From CAYUPI01 sp964446585 (GTDB taxonomy: Bacteria; Verrucomicrobiota; Verrucomicrobiia; Limisphaerales; UBA8199), in the NCBI GenBank assembly GCA_964446585.1, contig CAYUPI010000049.1, positions 1 to 40,978 on the forward strand: 40,978 nt of DNA, written 5' to 3'. Shown here one piece after another: positions 31,022-38,751 of this stretch. A model generated the notes under the pieces. The model was given only the letters and a program-made list of their open reading frames with translations. It had not been told where the DNA came from and made no database searches. The number at the start of each line of letters is the position of its first letter. Positions within the stretch are counted from its first letter, which is position 1. Made by a program: the position numbers and the translations under genes.

Positions 31022-32230
31022 TCAAGCAGCGAGCAAGCCCAGATCAACCAGGGTGCAACGGCCGGTACGCCATCGCCACAGATCAATGGCCAGTTGGCGG
31101 GCCAATGCGATGATCGTCTTTTTGCGCAGCGCCTGACCGTCGGCCAGTTTGGCCTTTATGCGTTGCGCCGCTTTCCAGTTGGGCTGCCATTTGAGGAAGC
31201 GCCACACCGCTTCGACCAGCAGCGCGCGGACGCGTCCGTTGCCCATGCGGTCAATGGAACCCACTCGCCGTTTGCCGCCCGAACTATGCTCGCCCGGACA
31301 GCACCCGGTGTAGCTGCCGATCTGCTTGCGGTTCTGAAAGCGTGCCCAGTTGCAGATCTCGCCATCCAGGGTGACCAGCGTGAGTTCGCCCAAACCTCTG
31401 GGACGCTCCTGGCCCTGGAGGCGCTGCAGGAGCTCTTCCTCCAGCGCTTTGAGCTGGAGCTCCAAAGCCAGGATCAAGTCGCGCAGCTTTTCCAGCACGC
31501 CCAGCAGCCAGGCATCCAGCCTGGGCAAGAGCTTCTTCCAGAGCCGAGGCCCCCACCAACGACTGGGCAACGACTGGTGGCAATACTCCGCCACTTGGCC
31601 GTGGCCACGGTTGGCCAGGCAACGAACCTCGCGCTTGAGGAACTGACGGCGGCGCGTGACTTCGCGCCGGCGTTGCTCCGCCTCGGTGGGAATGCGAATG
31701 GGGGCTAGTTCGTCGGAGTTGCCGTCCAAGTAGCGGGACAAACGCAGGCAAAGCGCCCGGGCGTCGAGTTTGTCGGTCTTGCGGTTGCCGTTAAGGGCCA
31801 TGGGCGTGATGAGGAAACTTTGGGCGTCGGCGCTGACCAGTTGGCGGTGTAACACGAAACCGAAGCCGCAGGATTCCTGCACGCAAAAGACCTGCAGTCC
31901 TTCGGCTACCCATTGGCGAACTTGCGCGACCAGTTGGTCGGGGGTGAACCGGCGGGGCGCCTGCGCGGAGGTGTTTCCGCGTTGGGCAACGGCCATGATG
32001 AACTCTAGATGGACGTCCAGGCCCAGCTGGAGCCGGGGCTTGGCGCGATCGATCATCGGCACGGGCAAGGGTTGCTGCGGCAGCGGTGCGAGCTTTGGCG
32101 CTGCAATGGCCGCAATGCGCTCGGCCGATGCAGAATCCCCCGATGAATCGGCTGGGCGGTTGCGCTTGGCCGGCGAGGTGGCTACGTTTGTCAACGTCAT
32201 GTTGGGCTTGAGGATGTATGTTTTTTTCAT
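31022..32230 (-). CDS. IS110/IS1111-family transposase
   Basis: The 402-residue protein is a DEDD transposase (recombinase) of the IS110 family. The N-terminal RuvC-like domain shows LQLGLDVHLEFI (first Asp), FCVQESCGFGF (Glu) and NRKTDKLDARAL (paired Asp). The C-terminal Transposase_20 domain has TLVTLDGEICNWARFQNRKQ, IGSYTGCCPGEHSSGGKRRV and RMGNGRVRALLVEAVWRF, including the catalytic Ser region. Length is intact and there is no frameshift. The N-terminal 60 residues before the RuvC domain are Pro/Ala-rich and unusual. It would move the element by an RNA-guided, site-specific mechanism as known for the family. Confidence 0.93.
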   Translation of the reverse strand: MKKTYILKPNMTLTNVATSPAKRNRPADSSGDSASAERIAAIAAPKLAPLPQQPLPVPMIDRAKPRLQLGLDVHLEFIMAVAQRGNTSAQAPRRFTPDQLVAQVRQWVAEGLQVFCVQESCGFGFVLHRQLVSADAQSFLITPMALNGNRKTDKLDARALCLRLSRYLDGNSDELAPIRIPTEAEQRRREVTRRRQFLKREVRCLANRGHGQVAEYCHQSLPSRWWGPRLWKKLLPRLDAWLLGVLEKLRDLILALELQLKALEEELLQRLQGQERPRGLGELTLVTLDGEICNWARFQNRKQIGSYTGCCPGEHSSGGKRRVGSIDRMGNGRVRALLVEAVWRFLKWQPNWKAAQRIKAKLADGQALRKKTIIALARQLAIDLWRWRTGRCTLVDLGLLAA

Positions 32231-32245
32231 AATTGTGCATCAAGA

Positions 32246-32265
32246 GTGGCACTGGGTAGTGCCAC
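32246..32265. repeat. Inverted repeat upstream of the IS110 transposase
   Basis: GTGGCACT-GGGT-AGTGCCAC, perfect 8-bp arms, 16 bases before the transposase start and seven bases before attC5. It may be a subterminal repeat of the element or its promoter-region hairpin. Confidence 0.6.
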
Positions 32266-32271
32266 CGTTCA

Positions 32272-32363
32272 ACCCAACATGACATCTGAATGGCGGCCCG
32301 GCGGAGCCGCCTGGCAATTCAAGCGATGGTGGCGGGCCGCTATCGGTGAGCTAGCCGTTAGGC
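32272..32363 (+). other. attC5 recombination site
   Basis: Left box ACCCAAC (32272-32278), right box GTTAGGC (32357-32363). Inner arms pair around GGCGGCCCG / CGGGCCGC. The outer part pairs weakly. Length 92. Confidence 0.65.
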
Positions 32364-32407
32364 CGCTGAGCACAAAAATCTAAGCCCGAACGGTGTCTTA
32401 TTCCTGA

Positions 32408-33931
32408 ATGAACAGCAATCGAGCCCGTCACAGCTTCATCATCGGCCTCATCCTTATGGGCGCTGTCACATGCCTGGTCTCTGCAAACGAGTCCGCAGCC
32501 TCCTCGAATCTGCTCAGCGATAAGAGTGCCTTGCAGGCGTTTGTTGATCGTATCGTTACCAACCGCATGCAGGAAGCCCACGTGCCCGGCACGGTGGTTA
32601 CGATTGTGAAAGACCACCGAGTCATCTTCAACAGGGGATACGGCTTCGCGCACCTGGAGGAACACACACCGGTCAATCCCAACGAGACGCTTTTCCGCAT
32701 CGCCTCTGTTTCCAAAGTGTTCAATGCGATGGCAGCCATGCGCCTAATAGACGATGGGCTTATTGGTGTGAACGAAGACGTGCGGCCGCGCATGGCCGCG
32801 GCTGGTTTGGAACTGGACCACAACGAGTACGGGCCGGTCACGCTAAGAGCGTTGCTGACACATTCGGCCGGCATCCGTGACCTGAGTATTCCCAACGTGA
32901 CATCCACGACGGATGCGAGAGAGGTGTTGTCCCTGGGCCCGTACCTTCAGAAATGTTTGCCGTTGCGCTGGCAGGAGCCAGAACAGACAGTGCTCTACAC
33001 CGACCATGGGATCACCCTCGCAGGTTACGTCGTTGAAGTTGTGTCCAGAACCAGGTTTCAGCAGGCCGTGAGGCAAAGAGTCATGCGCCCCCTGGGCATG
33101 GATCACACCGGTTATGCTGTGCCTGAGGGGCAACGAACCAACCTGGCGGCGGCCTATACCTATGGAAAGACAAACTACCAGTTGGTTCCCTTCCGTTACA
33201 CTAGCCTCGATCCCGCCGTTGGAGTAATGACCACCGGCAGCGATATGGCCCGTTTGATGATTTGTCATCTCTCCGGCTGCAAAGGCTTCCTAAAAACTGA
33301 AACGGTGAAGCTGATGCACCAACCCCAGTATGCGGATGACGCACGCCTGGGCGTGCAATGGACCTGCGGATTCGTTTATGAGAGCCATCCCCGGGGGAAG
33401 GAGCCTTACCTGTTTCACATCGGCTACGCTTACGGCTTCCAGAGTGTCCTAGGCATCTCTTTGAGTCGCGGCCTCGCGGTCTTCTCCGCCCAAAACCTGC
33501 AAGGGCCGCGCGTGTTTCAGTTGGCCGACCTGCTGGACGGACTCTCCGGTCGCGAAGCCGAGGCTGAAACTGCCGAGACTGCAACACAGCCAGTCACGCC
33601 GAGTGCGAGCATGGCAGACATCCAGTCAGTCGTTGGCACATACGTACTCGACCGCACCCTCTCTTACGGGATCAAGATTTCAAAAGAAGATTACGTCTAT
33701 ATCCGGTCCGTCAAGGACATCAAAGGCATTGAAGTCGAATACTGGCAAACCAGGGGCAATCCAATGCGCTTAACCCAGGTCGCGCCCTTTCTGTTCCGCT
33801 CGGTCACCGGTGGTGAACAGCTTTCATTCCGGACGAGTAAAGACAGCAACAGGACCTATCTCATCGACTACAATGTACGAGGCGATGGAGCATTTAGAAG
33901 GATTTCATCTCCGGATCGCACGACACCATGA
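32408..33931 (+). CDS. Cassette 6: secreted serine hydrolase (beta-lactamase fold)
   Basis: The 507-residue protein has a signal peptide (about 1-26, HSFIIGLILMGAVTCLVSAN) and a class C beta-lactamase/PBP-like domain. The domain has VVTIVKDHRVIFNRGYGFAH, nucleophile SVSK (in LFRIASVSKVFNAM), a YTD motif in place of the usual YxN (QTVLYTDHGITLAG), and HIG (LFHIGYAYGFQS) in the KTG position. A C-terminal beta region follows (SMADIQSVVGTYVLDRTL). The replaced motifs suggest an esterase or peptidase and not a true beta-lactamase. At 1.5 kb it is by far the largest cassette. It is related in fold, not closely in sequence, to the hydrolase just upstream of the array. Confidence 0.85.
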   Translation: MNSNRARHSFIIGLILMGAVTCLVSANESAASSNLLSDKSALQAFVDRIVTNRMQEAHVPGTVVTIVKDHRVIFNRGYGFAHLEEHTPVNPNETLFRIASVSKVFNAMAAMRLIDDGLIGVNEDVRPRMAAAGLELDHNEYGPVTLRALLTHSAGIRDLSIPNVTSTTDAREVLSLGPYLQKCLPLRWQEPEQTVLYTDHGITLAGYVVEVVSRTRFQQAVRQRVMRPLGMDHTGYAVPEGQRTNLAAAYTYGKTNYQLVPFRYTSLDPAVGVMTTGSDMARLMICHLSGCKGFLKTETVKLMHQPQYADDARLGVQWTCGFVYESHPRGKEPYLFHIGYAYGFQSVLGISLSRGLAVFSAQNLQGPRVFQLADLLDGLSGREAEAETAETATQPVTPSASMADIQSVVGTYVLDRTLSYGIKISKEDYVYIRSVKDIKGIEVEYWQTRGNPMRLTQVAPFLFRSVTGGEQLSFRTSKDSNRTYLIDYNVRGDGAFRRISSPDRTTP

Positions 33932-33941
33932 CGGCCACGCG

Positions 33942-34034
33942 GCCTAACCTGACTGCTTCAGGCAACGGTGCGGTTACGTTGTTGTTGCATGTCGCACGTC
34001 TTGGACGCACCGTGCCTGAGCAGATTCGTTAAGT
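33942..34034 (+). other. attC6 recombination site
   Basis: Left box GCCTAAC (33942-33948), right box GTTAAGT (34028-34034). Arms GCTTCAGGCAACGGTGCG and CGCACCGTGCCTGAGC pair well. Length 93. Confidence 0.88.
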
Positions 34035-34043
34035 GGGGAGTGT

Positions 34044-34313
34044 ATGCTTGTAACAGTACGGCACAGAATCGGGATGGGGCTGATGGGCGTCGCGGTGTTT
34101 GCTGCGATCATTGTCCAGCTCGCGACTGGTGCATTTGTGGAAGCGAAGACGGTTCACGAAGGCGCCACACCGCTCGGTAGCGGATATCTCATCGCCTCGG
34201 AAGTCGCGTTGAGATTTAACGCGAAGTACGCGATTCCATTGTTGGTCGGGTTTTCGGTTGGGCTGGTGTGCTTCGCCTGGCCCTCGCGAAGGCCGCCGCG
34301 TATCCCGTCATGA
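34044..34313 (+). CDS. Cassette 7: two-helix membrane protein
   Basis: The 89-residue protein has membrane helices GLMGVAVFAAIIVQLATGAF and YAIPLLVGFSVGLVCFAWPS, with the loop EAKTVHEGATPLGSGYLIAS between them. The ATG is nine bases after attC6 with GGGGAG just before it as ribosome binding site. The stop falls eight bases before attC7. No family recognised. Confidence 0.65.
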   Translation: MLVTVRHRIGMGLMGVAVFAAIIVQLATGAFVEAKTVHEGATPLGSGYLIASEVALRFNAKYAIPLLVGFSVGLVCFAWPSRRPPRIPS

Positions 34314-34320
34314 TCCTATC

Positions 34321-34413
34321 ACTTAACCATCCCGCCGCAGCGAACTCCGCGAGTACGGCGGCAGGGCAAATCGGAAATCGGCGGCGCGGAGTCGCTGATC
34401 GGGACCGTTCGCC
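34321..34413 (+). other. attC7 recombination site
   Basis: Left box ACTTAAC (34321-34327), right box GTTCGCC (34407-34413). Arms CCCGCCGCAGCGAACTCCGC and GCGGAGTCGCTGATCGGG pair. Length 93. Confidence 0.85.
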
Positions 34414-34426
34414 GTGATCCACACTC

Positions 34427-34915
34427 ATGGACAAATTCGGGGCCATAATCTCTGCGGCACTGTTCAGTTTTGGAGTCGGTTGTCGTTCCACAGGCAGCAA
34501 TACCATATTCGCACATTGTCCGTGGGGCGATGTGGTGGAGACGAAAGCACACTTGGATGAATACAAGCATGTGCTATTGGTTTGTGTCTATGAGGATAAT
34601 TGGCAGGACCGTGGGCCGCGGGAATACGCCTTGCATCACTTCAAGGCTACAGTCGTTCATTCCTACAAGGGAGGCTGGCACACTTCTCAGAGAGTCGCGT
34701 TCGTCCACGGCGTGGATGCGCCAGCCCGCACACCGAGCGGCACGCTAGACAGCCGCTACTCAGCGGCCAGTTCAGGCGCCGGCGATCTCATGTTTCTTTT
34801 CACTAATGAGCAGACTGATTCTGAGATTGGGTTCGATACAGGAGATTTTGTCACTTACGACCCAGAGATTGAGCACGTGATTCAGTCCGTGTATCCAGAA
34901 AGGAAGATGCCATGA
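34427..34915 (+). CDS. Cassette 8: probable lipoprotein
   Basis: The 162-residue protein has a short signal with a lipobox (IISAALFSFGVGC, Cys19). The mature region contains VLLVCVYEDNWQDRGPREYA, FKATVVHSYKGGWHTSQRVA and GDLMFLFTNEQTDSEIGFDT. The segment order (response to 'G-P-x-x-Y ... F-x-A-T-V-V-x-x-Y-K-G') resembles exported proteins of environmental cassettes, but no named family is recognised. The ATG lies 13 bases after attC7 and the stop 22 bases before attC8. Confidence 0.65.
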   Translation: MDKFGAIISAALFSFGVGCRSTGSNTIFAHCPWGDVVETKAHLDEYKHVLLVCVYEDNWQDRGPREYALHHFKATVVHSYKGGWHTSQRVAFVHGVDAPARTPSGTLDSRYSAASSGAGDLMFLFTNEQTDSEIGFDTGDFVTYDPEIEHVIQSVYPERKMP

Positions 34916-34937
34916 GACTTTACGGTCACACCGAATC

Positions 34938-35060
34938 GGCGAACAAGACGCTGCACGCAACAGCCGCGCGCCGGTCAGTTGACCGATTTGTGAAACGAGA
35001 ACATCATCATTGCAGTTCACGTCCCGCTCCGGCGGCTGTGCGTGAGCTTGGGCGTTCGGC
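34938..35060 (+). other. attC8 recombination site
   Basis: Left box GGCGAAC (34938-34944), right box GTTCGGC (35054-35060). Arms GACGCTGCACGCAACAGCCG and CGGCTGTGCGTGAGCTTGG pair well around a variable loop. Length 123. Confidence 0.88.
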
Positions 35061-35099
35061 GTGACGCATGGCACCCTCACTTGTCAAACGGAGAGGATT

Positions 35100-35408
35100 A
35101 TGAATAAGAAAACCATCACCTTGGTATCCGTCACCGTGATTCCGGCGATGCTCTTGTTATGGGTCATTGAACGTCTCCTGCTCCTGCCCTACGACGGCCA
35201 GTCACAGGATTTAGCGCTCAAAACTGTCGACGTCGTGGCCACACTGCTTGCCTTGCCGGTGAGATTGTATGCTTTTTTCGTCTATCACGACCATGGTTCC
35301 TGGCCGATACCGGTTTTGATTTTGCTTCTCGCGATGAGCTGTTTGATGTGGGGGATCATCGTCGAGAGGATGGTCTGGCTTTTTTCCAAGCGGAACACGG
35401 CGCGGTGA
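35100..35408 (+). CDS. Cassette 9: two-helix membrane protein
   Basis: The 102-residue protein from the ATG at 35100 has a GGAGAGG ribosome binding site directly upstream, which decides this start over 35061. Membrane helices are TLVSVTVIPAMLLLWVIERL and WPIPVLILLLAMSCLMWGII. A middle helix DVVATLLALPVRLYAFFVY may be a third. The C-terminus is basic (RMVWLFSKRNTAR). No family recognised. Confidence 0.7.
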   Translation: MNKKTITLVSVTVIPAMLLLWVIERLLLLPYDGQSQDLALKTVDVVATLLALPVRLYAFFVYHDHGSWPIPVLILLLAMSCLMWGIIVERMVWLFSKRNTAR

Positions 35409-35413
35409 GTTTT

Positions 35414-35508
35414 GCCGAACCATTCACTGGAGCGAATGCGGGCGGACCACGTCGGTTGACGATTTTGGCACCGTGGGACGCCCGCATCGCTCAGTTTTTT
35501 CGTTAGCG
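35414..35508 (+). other. attC9 recombination site
   Basis: Left box GCCGAAC (35414-35420), right box GTTAGCG (35502-35508). Arms ACTGGAGCGAATGCGGGCG and CGCCCGCATCGCTCAG pair well. Length 95. Confidence 0.88.
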
Positions 35509-35515
35509 AAGTCAT

Positions 35516-35851
35516 ATGAAGCAAATCGCGTCAATCGTCGGAGCCCTAGTGGCGCTCTACGTTGCCGGATACGTTTGGCATCGCTCCGCGAACTCTGTGA
35601 TGCTGGTCACGAACAGCCTGCCTTCTACCAACTCTTACCCCCGTTTCAGGAATCTTGTCCCAACGAACATTCCGCGTCAGACGAACTTCGGGACCCAAGT
35701 GCTAGGGGGCCCGGTGACCACCGACAGCGATTTGCGCTACTGCTTATTCTACCTCTACTGGCCGCTAGGTCGCTTTGAGAGGCTGATCGAGGGGCGAGAT
35801 TATGTACTCGTCGATTCGTCCAAGCCAGGGACCATCCGTGATGTACGTTGA
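35516..35851 (+). CDS. Cassette 10: exported/anchored small protein
   Basis: The 111-residue protein has an N-terminal anchor (MKQIASIVGALVALYVAGYV). A soluble region follows with TNSLPSTNSYPRFRNLVPTN and DLRYCLFYLYWPLGRFERLI. The latter aromatic segment and the following EGRDYVLVDSSK are distinctive, but I know no family. The ATG is eight bases after attC9 and the stop is 22 bases before attC10. Confidence 0.65.
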   Translation: MKQIASIVGALVALYVAGYVWHRSANSVMLVTNSLPSTNSYPRFRNLVPTNIPRQTNFGTQVLGGPVTTDSDLRYCLFYLYWPLGRFERLIEGRDYVLVDSSKPGTIRDVR

Positions 35852-35872
35852 TCGAAAGACTTTGCTAACCGG

Positions 35873-35989
35873 CCGCTTCAGGCAACAGCCGCCGAGCGCT
35901 TCCTTTTGCAGCGCCCTGGAGAATTTGCGGCTCCGGGAGTTCGCCCTGACCTACTCTCCAGCGGCTGTGCCTGAGCTTCGTTGTTGGGC
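35873..35989 (+). other. attC10 recombination site
   Basis: Left box TGCTAAC (35873-35879), right box GTTGGGC (35983-35989), preceded by an extra GTT. Arms GCTTCAGGCAACAGCCGC and GCGGCTGTGCCTGAGC pair. Length 117. Confidence 0.85.
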
Positions 35990-36027
35990 GCATCGAGTCC
36001 CCCACCCATGACAAAGCAGGTACTCAA

Positions 36028-36414
36028 ATGAAAACATCGTTTCTTCTCTTCGCTATCGTCGCACAGCAAGGATTAGCCCAAGTTGCATCGCCCCAGCCCA
36101 CAGATCAGCCACCATCTTCCGAGCAGTCAGGCATCACAGTCAGTGCTTGGTATCCTGGCTTTTGCGATGGATTCCCGCCCTGGTGCATGATGCCCCGGCC
36201 CTATTACGGCACATTCTCAATCTTCACCGAGTCGGGCCGCTTTGTGGCATCGGCGACAACGGCGGAGGACATTACCGCCACGTTCACCCTTTATCTGCGG
36301 CCTGGACGCTACGTGATAGCTCCTGATGATCTATCGCTGGCTGAGGATGCGACAATAGTGAGGGTTCGTGCCCGGCAGTTCACCGAGATCACGATTTGGA
36401 TTGGAGACGATTGA
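36028..36414 (+). CDS. Cassette 11: secreted protein
   Basis: The 128-residue protein has a signal peptide (MKTSFLLFAIVAQQGLAQ) and a Pro/Gln-rich linker. The mature domain follows: GITVSAWYPGFCDGFPPWCM, ATFTLYLRPGRYVIAPDDL, and ARQFTEITIWIGDD. The strand-rich pattern ending in a T-x-I-x-I-x-I strand resembles carboxypeptidase-regulatory/transthyretin-like domains, as judged by eye only. Two Cys in the aromatic loop could form a disulfide. A GCAGG precedes the ATG. Confidence 0.7.
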   Translation: MKTSFLLFAIVAQQGLAQVASPQPTDQPPSSEQSGITVSAWYPGFCDGFPPWCMMPRPYYGTFSIFTESGRFVASATTAEDITATFTLYLRPGRYVIAPDDLSLAEDATIVRVRARQFTEITIWIGDD

Positions 36415-36427
36415 ACGTAACAGTTGG

Positions 36428-36519
36428 GCCCAACAACGCCATGCACTGGACTCCGCGATGAGCACGAGTTTATATATCGAGGATCATCGGCGCGGAGCCA
36501 GTGATGGTGATCGTTGGGC
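36428..36519 (+). other. attC11 recombination site
   Basis: Left box GCCCAAC (36428-36434), right box GTTGGGC (36513-36519), exact complements of each other. Arms CATGCACTGGACTCCGCG and CGCGGAGCCAGTGATGG pair well. Length 92. Confidence 0.9.
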
Positions 36520-36535
36520 TGCGCACGCCACGCGC

Positions 36536-37339
36536 TTGATTATCGTCATCCTACTCGCCTGTTCAGACATCACTCTAGCCAATCCTCGCATCGCCAGCTC
36601 CTACAGAAGCGCGTATCTTGCCTCCGAACGCCTCGTTATCGAAGTGAAGCCGAGAGAGGCTCGCTTTACAGGCGATTTTCACTTTCGTTTCACAGGGCCA
36701 CCCGACCGTTTCAACCGCACCAATCCCGTCGCGCTATGCGGCGTTGAAGTTTGGCTCCCCGACCCTCCCGGATTAAGCCCGCAGGAGATCGACTTTTGGA
36801 AGCTCTTGAACATTTCCAACCTGCTCTTTGACGTCAGGCCGGTAGAGATTACACCGGAGTGTCGCAATCTGCTACAGAACCTGCTGGAGCTGAAATTCGC
36901 TGTTGCTGGCCGCGAGTTTCCTGCAACGGGAATCCAGATAACTGGGAAACGCGATGAATTTCTCGGCGAACCCGGCTCGTGTTGCATGTTAGTTTCGTTT
37001 GCTGCTCCAGTGGCCCTGTTGAGTGGGAACGACCCTGTGGTGATTTCCTATCGCCAGCCTCTGCACGAGTCGGCTGGGGTCCGGCGGCTGTATTATGTGC
37101 CTGAGTTTTTTGGTCTGCCTCGCGAGTATTGGACTTGGACGACGAACCAGGCGCACTATTCGATCACTATAAAGGCCTCCCCGGACTGCTCATTGACGGG
37201 CAGCAACGGGAGCGAAGGCTTTGCATTGCAACCGCGGGAGAGTATCATCCTAACACCCAAGCATTATCGACCGATCAGGGCAGCTGTGAAGCCCGAGGCG
37301 CAAGCAAAAGAGATCTCGGCCAATAAGGATGGCCATTGA
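36536..37339 (+). CDS. Cassette 12: secreted protein of unknown function
   Basis: The frame is open from before attC11. The only plausible start after the site is the TTG at 36536, which yields a signal peptide (LIIVILLACSDITLANP); no clear ribosome binding site precedes it. The mature protein (about 250 residues) has SERLVIEVKPREARFTGDFH, FRFTGPPDRFNRTNPVALCG and YYVPEFFGLPREYWTWTTNQ. The order suggests a beta-sandwich protein. The C-terminus is basic. No family recognised. The ATG at 36458 inside attC11 is an alternative start. Confidence 0.6.
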   Translation: MIIVILLACSDITLANPRIASSYRSAYLASERLVIEVKPREARFTGDFHFRFTGPPDRFNRTNPVALCGVEVWLPDPPGLSPQEIDFWKLLNISNLLFDVRPVEITPECRNLLQNLLELKFAVAGREFPATGIQITGKRDEFLGEPGSCCMLVSFAAPVALLSGNDPVVISYRQPLHESAGVRRLYYVPEFFGLPREYWTWTTNQAHYSITIKASPDCSLTGSNGSEGFALQPRESIILTPKHYRPIRAAVKPEAQAKEISANKDGH

Positions 37340-37360
37340 AATGAGATCTCCAGTAATCGA

Positions 37361-37450
37361 GCCCAACCACACGCGTCAGCCAACGCCGGTCGGGCCTCAG
37401 ACTTGCATTCGGAAGTCACTGGCCCGGCGTGGCTGCGCTGGGCGTTAAAC
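37361..37450 (+). other. attC12 recombination site
   Basis: Left box GCCCAAC (37361-37367), right box GTTAAAC (37444-37450). Arms ACACGCGTCAGCCAACGCCG and CGGCGTGGCTGCGC pair; the core is similar to attC3. Length 90. Confidence 0.87.
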
Positions 37451-37464
37451 CAAGCGGTGAAGCC

Positions 37465-38238
37465 ATGAAATTTCGTCTAGTTACTTCCTTGGTGGCGGTC
37501 CTAATCGCGACGCTGGAAACCACTTCTGCGCAGAGCACATTTCAGAATCTGGATTTCGAGAGCGCCAATATCCCGCCCGGTACGCCCCCGGGAACGGTCC
37601 TTCCCGCCTCAGACGCACTCCCGGGATGGACGTGCTACTTCGGGGTAAACCAACTTACCGGGATCGCTTACGACGTCACCACCGGAAATGACGCAAAGAT
37701 CTCCATCCATGACGCCAACAGCCTCTACGTTCAGCCACTTCAAGGGAATTACACCGTGGCGTTTCAGATTCCACCCGGCACGACCTTCTCGGCCATTGCA
37801 CAGGTCGGGACGATTCCAAGCGGCGCGCGCTCGCTGCAATTTTACGACAAGTACGGCATTCCAACGGTCCAGTTCGGCGGTCAGCAGCTCGGGTTGGCCC
37901 TTTTGGCAACGACACCTGCCTACAGCATTTACGCGGTGGACGTTACAGGCTTCGCGGGCCAGACCGGCGAACTGCGCTTCACAATAGGGGGACTGCTGGA
38001 CAATATCGCCTTTTCGAGCCAGGCCATTCCCGAACCGGGCGTGACCGCACTCGCTGGTCTTGGGATTGCGGTGCTGAGTTTGCGGTTGACTGGATGGTTT
38101 AACAAGTCAATGAAGGCGAACCGCCGCTGCAACTTTGCGCTCATCGCTAGCCGGAATTTTGGACGGGTTGTCCACGCAACACGCTGGTCCTCAGCGGCGG
38201 TCGCTTATTTTCGTCGTTCGGTCGTGCGTTGCACGTGA
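37465..38238 (+). CDS. Cassette 13: PEP-CTERM-type exported protein
   Basis: The 257-residue product has a signal peptide (MKFRLVTSLVAVLIATLETTS) and a surface domain starting FQNLDFESANIPPGTPPG. Near residues 190-212 is a PEP-CTERM sorting signal: IPEPGVTALAGLGIAVLSLR followed by a basic stretch. PEP-CTERM proteins are processed by exosortase and linked to exopolysaccharide. The protein should end soon after the basic stretch, but the frame continues about 50 codons through attC13 before a stop that overlaps the next start (GTGA). The tail is therefore encoded by the recombination site. The ATG at 37465 is 14 bases after attC12. Confidence 0.75.
   Translation: MKFRLVTSLVAVLIATLETTSAQSTFQNLDFESANIPPGTPPGTVLPASDALPGWTCYFGVNQLTGIAYDVTTGNDAKISIHDANSLYVQPLQGNYTVAFQIPPGTTFSAIAQVGTIPSGARSLQFYDKYGIPTVQFGGQQLGLALLATTPAYSIYAVDVTGFAGQTGELRFTIGGLLDNIAFSSQAIPEPGVTALAGLGIAVLSLRLTGWFNKSMKANRRCNFALIASRNFGRVVHATRWSSAAVAYFRRSVVRCT
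38115..38222 (+). other. attC13 recombination site (weak, inside the preceding frame)
   Basis: Left box GGCGAAC (38115-38121), right box GTTCGGT (38216-38222). Arms ACCGCCGCTG and CAGCGGCGGT are perfect, but the pairing is asymmetric, so the site may be degenerate. Length 108. Confidence 0.5.
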
Positions 38239-38729
38239 AAACCCGCAAGCATCTAATGATTGCCGTGTGTTGCGTGGTCGCCATTGCTATCCTAAGTCTT
38301 TGGATGTCTGGCACCTTCGAAGGGAGCGCGAGCGACGCGGCGAAGCATCGGGCAATGGGGCGCATCAGTCGGACTCAGGCAACCTTGGGCTCTATGAAAA
38401 AGAACCTTCCCGCAGGGCTCGTGAGCGTTCTCCACCTTTCAAAGCTCGAAGGATGGTGCAGCGCAAAATGGGAATCTCAGCGGGAAGCCCTGGTGGCCTC
38501 TGGATACTTCACCAACGTGGTGCTGGCTATACCAAGAGCTGATGAGCCACCTGATACGCCCTCTTATTATCAGCATCAGAGAGCAATTATTCGAAAGACC
38601 GCCGATCAAATCCGAGCGGCTCTGCGAGGGCACGGATCATTTCGGTGTTGGTGGCCGAGCAATGGCGTGGTGGTAATTACTTGCCGTCCCTGGGACGTGC
38701 CGATATGCGCCAAGACTATCACAGAATGA
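38235..38729 (+). CDS. Cassette 14: membrane-anchored protein
   Basis: From the GTG at 38235 the product is 164 residues. It has an N-terminal anchor (HLMIAVCCVVAIAILSLWMS), a basic helix (ASDAAKHRAMGRISRTQATL) and a soluble part with LEGWCSAKWESQREALVASG. Further on are DEPPDTPSYYQHQRAIIRKT and CWWPSNGVVVITCRPWDVPI. Alternative starts are TTG 38229 and ATG 38256. The GTGA overlap with the preceding frame supports 38235. The stop is 22 bases before attC14. No family recognised. Confidence 0.6.
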   Translation: MKTRKHLMIAVCCVVAIAILSLWMSGTFEGSASDAAKHRAMGRISRTQATLGSMKKNLPAGLVSVLHLSKLEGWCSAKWESQREALVASGYFTNVVLAIPRADEPPDTPSYYQHQRAIIRKTADQIRAALRGHGSFRCWWPSNGVVVITCRPWDVPICAKTITE

Positions 38730-38751
38730 CCGAAAGCCCCGAGGAGGTCCG

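Larger units (their letters stand above)
30626..32271 (-). mobile_element. IS110-family insertion sequence occupying a cassette interval
   Basis: The interval between attC4 and attC5 holds an antisense IS110-family transposase and about 395 bases of non-coding DNA downstream of it (30626-31021). No other gene fits between the two sites. Exact ends cannot be fixed by eye, since this family makes no long terminal repeats. The non-coding side contains a GTTGGG-AGCTGA-CCCAAC hairpin (about 30821-30838). In IS1111-type members the long non-coding end lies downstream of the transposase and encodes a bridge RNA, which would map here. Confidence 0.65.

Noticed and set aside
31007..31708. 233-residue + strand frame within the IS110 element
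   Set aside because: It is the shadow of the transposase, which carries the DEDD and C-terminal serine motifs.
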